Assembly (NCBI GenBank): GCA_045616125.1
Contig: JAZLGC010000008.1
Span: forward strand, 1-8,072
Direction: 5' to 3'
DNA: 8,072 bases
Source: Treponema_I sp045616125
Lineage (GTDB): Bacteria > Spirochaetota > Spirochaetia > Treponematales > Treponemataceae
Shown here piece after piece: positions 5,581-8,072 of this stretch. Numbering within the stretch: the first letter of the stretch is position 1; each line of letters starts with the position of its first letter. The notes beneath the pieces are model-generated. The model had not been told where the DNA came from. It saw nothing but the letters and a program-made list of their open reading frames with translations, and made no database searches. The translations under genes were made by a program, and so were the position numbers.

Positions 5581-6345
5581 ATGGAATACGTTGGTTTAGG
5601 TAAAACGAATCTTCTTGTCAGCCGCACGGCCATGGAAGTTCGTTCTCTAAAAGATGAATCTGATGCTGAAAAAGCCATCTCGCTTATTCGCTCTGCCTAC
5701 GAAGGCGGTATCAACTTTTTTGATGTCTGCCGTTCACAGGGTGATGCAGAGGAAAAACTGGGATATGCTTTTTACGGCATGAGAAAAGATGTCCGGATTG
5801 CCAGCAGAACCATGGCAACAAGTGCCATGGAAGTGCACCGTAATCTGGCAGAAAGTCTTGAGGCCTTAAAAACCGACTATATCGATATTTACATGCTTGA
5901 GGGAACAGATTTTGTACCTGGTCCCGGCAGTTCCGACGGTATGTACGATGCCCTGTCTGTTGCAAAAGCAGACGGCATTGTACATCACATCGGATTTTCT
6001 ACAAGAAACCTTTCTCTTGCAAAAGAAGCAGTAGAATCAAATCTGTACAAGATTCTCCGTTTTCCCCTGCATATGCTCTGCAAGGAAGAAACCCTTGAAC
6101 TTATGTCTATCTGTGAAAAAAACGATACCGGCATTATCGCTTCAGAACCGCTGGCTGACGGCATTATCAGCAGTCTGCCGCTTGCCTTTGGCTTTCTGCG
6201 TCAGTATGAAAACCTGGCACCCGTATGGAATATCCGTACTGAAGAAGACCTGCAGCAGATTCTCTACTTTGAAAGCCATCCTCCGGTAATTGACCAGCAG
6301 TTCAAGGATGAAATCGCCGCTGAGCGCGCCAAAATCACCCTGTAA
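5581..6345 (+). CDS. Aldo/keto reductase family protein, probable pseudoenzyme
   Basis: 254 residues from ATG 5581, 10 bases after the glyS stop; only a weak purine stretch precedes it, suggesting coupled translation. The aldo/keto reductase barrel is clear: MEYVGLGKTNLLVSR at the start, INFFDVCRSQGDAEEKLG (44-61), SLEALKTDYIDIYMLEG (92-108) and IVHHIGFSTRN (133-143). The catalytic tetrad is not conserved. Asp48 is present, but the Tyr of 'SYGDSEEKLG' is Gln53, the Lys of 'IATK' is Arg76, and the His of 'DLYQLHG' is Glu107. The Gly-rich segment after the first strand ('GFGG') is also replaced by AMEVRSL. The protein is shorter than usual (300-330 residues is common). The reading frame is intact with no frameshift, so it seems to be maintained. 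It probably cannot reduce carbonyls and may bind a nucleotide or protein partner instead (inference). Co-transcription with glyS could be simple neighbourhood. Confidence 0.85.
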   Translation: MEYVGLGKTNLLVSRTAMEVRSLKDESDAEKAISLIRSAYEGGINFFDVCRSQGDAEEKLGYAFYGMRKDVRIASRTMATSAMEVHRNLAESLEALKTDYIDIYMLEGTDFVPGPGSSDGMYDALSVAKADGIVHHIGFSTRNLSLAKEAVESNLYKILRFPLHMLCKEETLELMSICEKNDTGIIASEPLADGIISSLPLAFGFLRQYENLAPVWNIRTEEDLQQILYFESHPPVIDQQFKDEIAAERAKITL

Positions 6346-6350
6346 TTTTT

Positions 6351-7709
6351 CTACTCAATTCTCTGTACGTATTCAACTTTTGGCCGTACGATAATCTCTA
6401 CACGACGGTTTCGTGCCCGACCTTCTTCTGTATCGTTATCTCCTACAGGCTTTGTTCCACCAAATCCCTGGGCCTCGCAGATACTTTCGTCAACACCAAA
6501 CTCAATAAGTTTTCTGACAATTTCCTGTGCCCGTTCAAATGAAAGGTGCATTTCTCCTTCAGGTTTCCCCACCGATGCGGTATGACCTTCTACCAACAGC
6601 GTGTATTCGTTTGCAGACGTAATTTCTACCAGTTTTTCAGCAATAATCTTCAGCCGTTCTTCTTCATTATCAAGAAGCTGTGAACTGTCTGCAACAAAGT
6701 TCAAGTCTTCAATGCTGATATGAATACCGTCGTTTTCATCGGAAATGGAAGTGTTTTCTATTTTATTTTCGTAATGGAAAATCTCCAGTTGTTCATAGCT
6801 GGTGTAGTATGACTTTGTTTTTACCGGTGCTCCTACTGCATGAACAAGAACATCTTCATCCAAAAGAATAACAACTTTTCCCTGTTTTAAAAGTTCCAGA
6901 TTAGCGGGTACCGAAAGAATCCGTAATGCATCCCGGCGAGATATTACCGGGTCTGTACGGTAGGTTCCAAAAATCTTGCGGGCGGTTATACGTAATGGAT
7001 CTTTTCCTATGCGGTCAAAGTACAGTGAAATATCATCACTGGCGCCGTAAGCAACCATGCCGGCTTCTTTTTCCATCTGGCCATACATCATATTCCGTTC
7101 ATATAAAAGTTCCATGGTGTCATCCCAGATTTTTGGAAAGAAGCAGGGTTCTGCCCGGGAGGATACAAATTCTCCCTGAACAGGAATAGAGCCCCGGCAG
7201 TCAATAAGGATGCCGGTATATTCACGTGATGACACTGTTTCTATAGGAAGTGTTACAGTGTATGGATTATTATGCTTTACCAGAAGCGAACTGATATCAT
7301 TTAGTGAAAACTGATGAGCTACGGAAAATTCAGTCATTTCATGATTAAAAATGCCGGTTCGTGACTTACCGCTGCTGATAATGGCAGTCAGCTGCTCCAG
7401 TGTTACATTTTCCTGCAGCAGCACGTCGGCCAAAGTATTTGTGGAGTCAACTTTCAGTGAAAGAAGCGGGTCTTTTACCAGAGATGGCAGGACAGTCTCT
7501 ATCCGCTGGTTTGCTGCATTTCTCATACCGGGCATGGTTTTTACGGCCTGAGTAGCAATATCCATGCTCAATACAGAGTTGAATGTCTTGGTAATCCAGT
7601 TTACATCGCTGGAAGATGAAACTTTCTGCGCCCAAATTGGTTCAAAGCAGGTCAGTATGGCGCAGAATGTAATGGCAAGACGGAATTTTTTTATGTGAAA
7701 ACGGTTCAC
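6351..7709 (-). CDS. Secreted/periplasmic OmpA-C-terminal-domain envelope protein
   Basis: 452 residues from GTG 7709, chosen because GGAGG lies 5 bases upstream and because it yields a proper signal peptide: basic MNRFHIKKFR, hydrophobic LAITFCAILTCF, likely cleavage after IWA27. An ILTC at 18-21 could be a degenerate lipobox. The middle region contains YTGILIDCRG (164-173) and FPKIWDD (191-197), then RITARKIFGTYRTDPVISRRDA (split here: RITARKIFGT and YRTDPVISRRDA) and GKVVILLDED. This matches the 'YTGLIIDARG ... PRIxDExG' domain seen in LPP20/FlgT-like envelope proteins. Residues about 328-443 are an OmpA-type peptidoglycan-binding domain (LLVEGHTASVG, LSFERA, GFGGTKPV, ARNRRVEI). The Asp of the usual GHTD is Ala378, while the partner Arg (R393) is kept. 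The size and layout recall the treponemal Tp0624-like proteins (a family resemblance from memory, not tested). It lies 31 bases after the MltD-like gene and is probably in its operon. Confidence 0.88.
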   Translation of the reverse strand: MNRFHIKKFRLAITFCAILTCFEPIWAQKVSSSSDVNWITKTFNSVLSMDIATQAVKTMPGMRNAANQRIETVLPSLVKDPLLSLKVDSTNTLADVLLQENVTLEQLTAIISSGKSRTGIFNHEMTEFSVAHQFSLNDISSLLVKHNNPYTVTLPIETVSSREYTGILIDCRGSIPVQGEFVSSRAEPCFFPKIWDDTMELLYERNMMYGQMEKEAGMVAYGASDDISLYFDRIGKDPLRITARKIFGTYRTDPVISRRDALRILSVPANLELLKQGKVVILLDEDVLVHAVGAPVKTKSYYTSYEQLEIFHYENKIENTSISDENDGIHISIEDLNFVADSSQLLDNEEERLKIIAEKLVEITSANEYTLLVEGHTASVGKPEGEMHLSFERAQEIVRKLIEFGVDESICEAQGFGGTKPVGDNDTEEGRARNRRVEIIVRPKVEYVQRIE

Positions 7710-7714
7710 CCAGG

Positions 7715-7719
7715 CCTCC
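7715..7719 (-). promoter_or_regulatory. Ribosome binding site (GGAGG) for the OmpA-domain gene
   Basis: On the minus strand GGAGG ends 5 bases before GTG 7709. It selects that start over the in-frame TTG at 7736, which would add nine residues ahead of the signal peptide and overlie this site. Confidence 0.65.
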
Positions 7720-7740
7720 AAAGGCGATTTTGACAATTCG

Positions 7741-8072
7741 CTATTTAGTTATCGGTACAAATAGGGTAGTACCTATACGGAGAATTCCATTTTCACTGAT
7801 ATTATTTGCATCGCATAAGTCTTTTACGGTTATGCCGTATTTACGGCTGATACCCCACAAGGTATCACCTTTTTTTACGGTATACAAATCGGTGAGAGTT
7901 GCTTCCATTGTTTCAAGAATTGTTCGTACGGTCTGCGCTTTGTTTGATGGAATCCTCAGATTCCATTCCATTCCATAAGGAGTAACATTGTAGAGTAGGG
8001 CACTGTTCAGGTTTTTTAACTCGGTAAGACTGATATCTGATTTTTCACTCAGTACAACCAGATCAACCTGTT
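7741..8072 (-). CDS. MltD-like lytic transglycosylase, C-terminal part with LysM (5' end outside window)
   Basis: The minus-strand frame is open from the window edge to TAG at 7743-7741 and gives 109 residues. An ATG at 7971 is internal, because coding similarity continues upstream of it. Residues 1-45 (SEKSDISLTELKNLNSALL, then VTPYG and WNLRIPSNKA) match the region of MltD-type membrane-bound lytic murein transglycosylases in which each substrate-binding repeat ends 'LNPALL..TPP...LRVP'. Residues 63-107 are a complete LysM domain (YTVKKGDTLWGISRKYGI, then VKDLCDANNI and LRIGTTLFVP), which binds peptidoglycan glycan strands. The catalytic transglycosylase domain and any signal peptide would lie outside the window. 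Role: cleavage or remodelling of murein in the periplasm. It precedes the OmpA-domain gene by 31 bases, so the two probably form an envelope operon. Confidence 0.85.
   Translation of the reverse strand, partial: QVDLVVLSEKSDISLTELKNLNSALLYNVTPYGMEWNLRIPSNKAQTVRTILETMEATLTDLYTVKKGDTLWGISRKYGITVKDLCDANNISENGILRIGTTLFVPITK

Noticed and set aside
6315..6350. A terminator at the end of the aldo/keto-reductase-like gene, using the G+C-rich stretch before TTTTT
   Set aside because: The only stem (CGC-TGA-GCG) is short and lies inside the coding region, 20 or more bases before the T run.

Overview
The window looks like chromosomal DNA of a spirochaete, most likely a Treponema. This is an inference. 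It rests on the single-chain (alpha2-type) glycyl-tRNA synthetase, an OmpA-tailed envelope protein of a kind familiar from treponemes, a MltD/LysM-type murein hydrolase, abundant Sel1 repeats, and moderate G+C with very tight gene packing. No rRNA, tRNA, CRISPR array, transposase or prophage gene was seen. Both ends cut through genes, and no gene-free stretch exceeds about 230 bases.

Left part, plus strand, 1-1702: two consecutive Sel1-repeat genes. The first lacks its 5' end. The second (404-1702) has an unusual three-part build: an N-terminal four-cysteine zinc ribbon, a Sel1 solenoid, and a C-terminal domain resembling the C-terminal domain of ribosomal protein L7/L12.

Middle, plus strand, 1718-3997: a compact signalling operon. 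A GGTATAATC promoter sits almost on top of the start of a NarX/LiaS/DegS-type histidine kinase, suggesting a leaderless or nearly leaderless mRNA. The NarL/FixJ-type response regulator starts inside the kinase gene, at a TTG with an excellent ribosome binding site. A polytopic membrane protein of ECF S-component-like character follows 3 bases later. Together they probably form a sensor, regulator and membrane-accessory module whose signal cannot be read from the sequence.

Centre right, plus strand, 3998-6345: a second GGTATAATC promoter drives a leader of about 170 nt, followed by glyS and then a small aldo/keto-reductase-like gene 10 bases downstream. The leader is about 64% G+C between 4071 and 4200, is rich in hairpins, and contains an imperfect internal repeat. 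It looks like a structured RNA, possibly regulatory, that I cannot match to a known class. The aldo/keto-reductase homologue has lost three of the four catalytic tetrad residues and is probably a pseudoenzyme.

Right part, minus strand, 6351-8072: a cell-envelope pair. The C-terminal end of a MltD-like lytic transglycosylase with a LysM domain is followed by a secreted OmpA-C-terminal-domain protein, whose peptidoglycan-binding Asp is replaced by Ala. This pair converges on the glyS unit with only 5 bases between stop codons.

The best candidates for new biology are the zinc ribbon-Sel1-L7/L12 protein, the structured glyS leader, and the co-transcribed aldo/keto-reductase pseudoenzyme.
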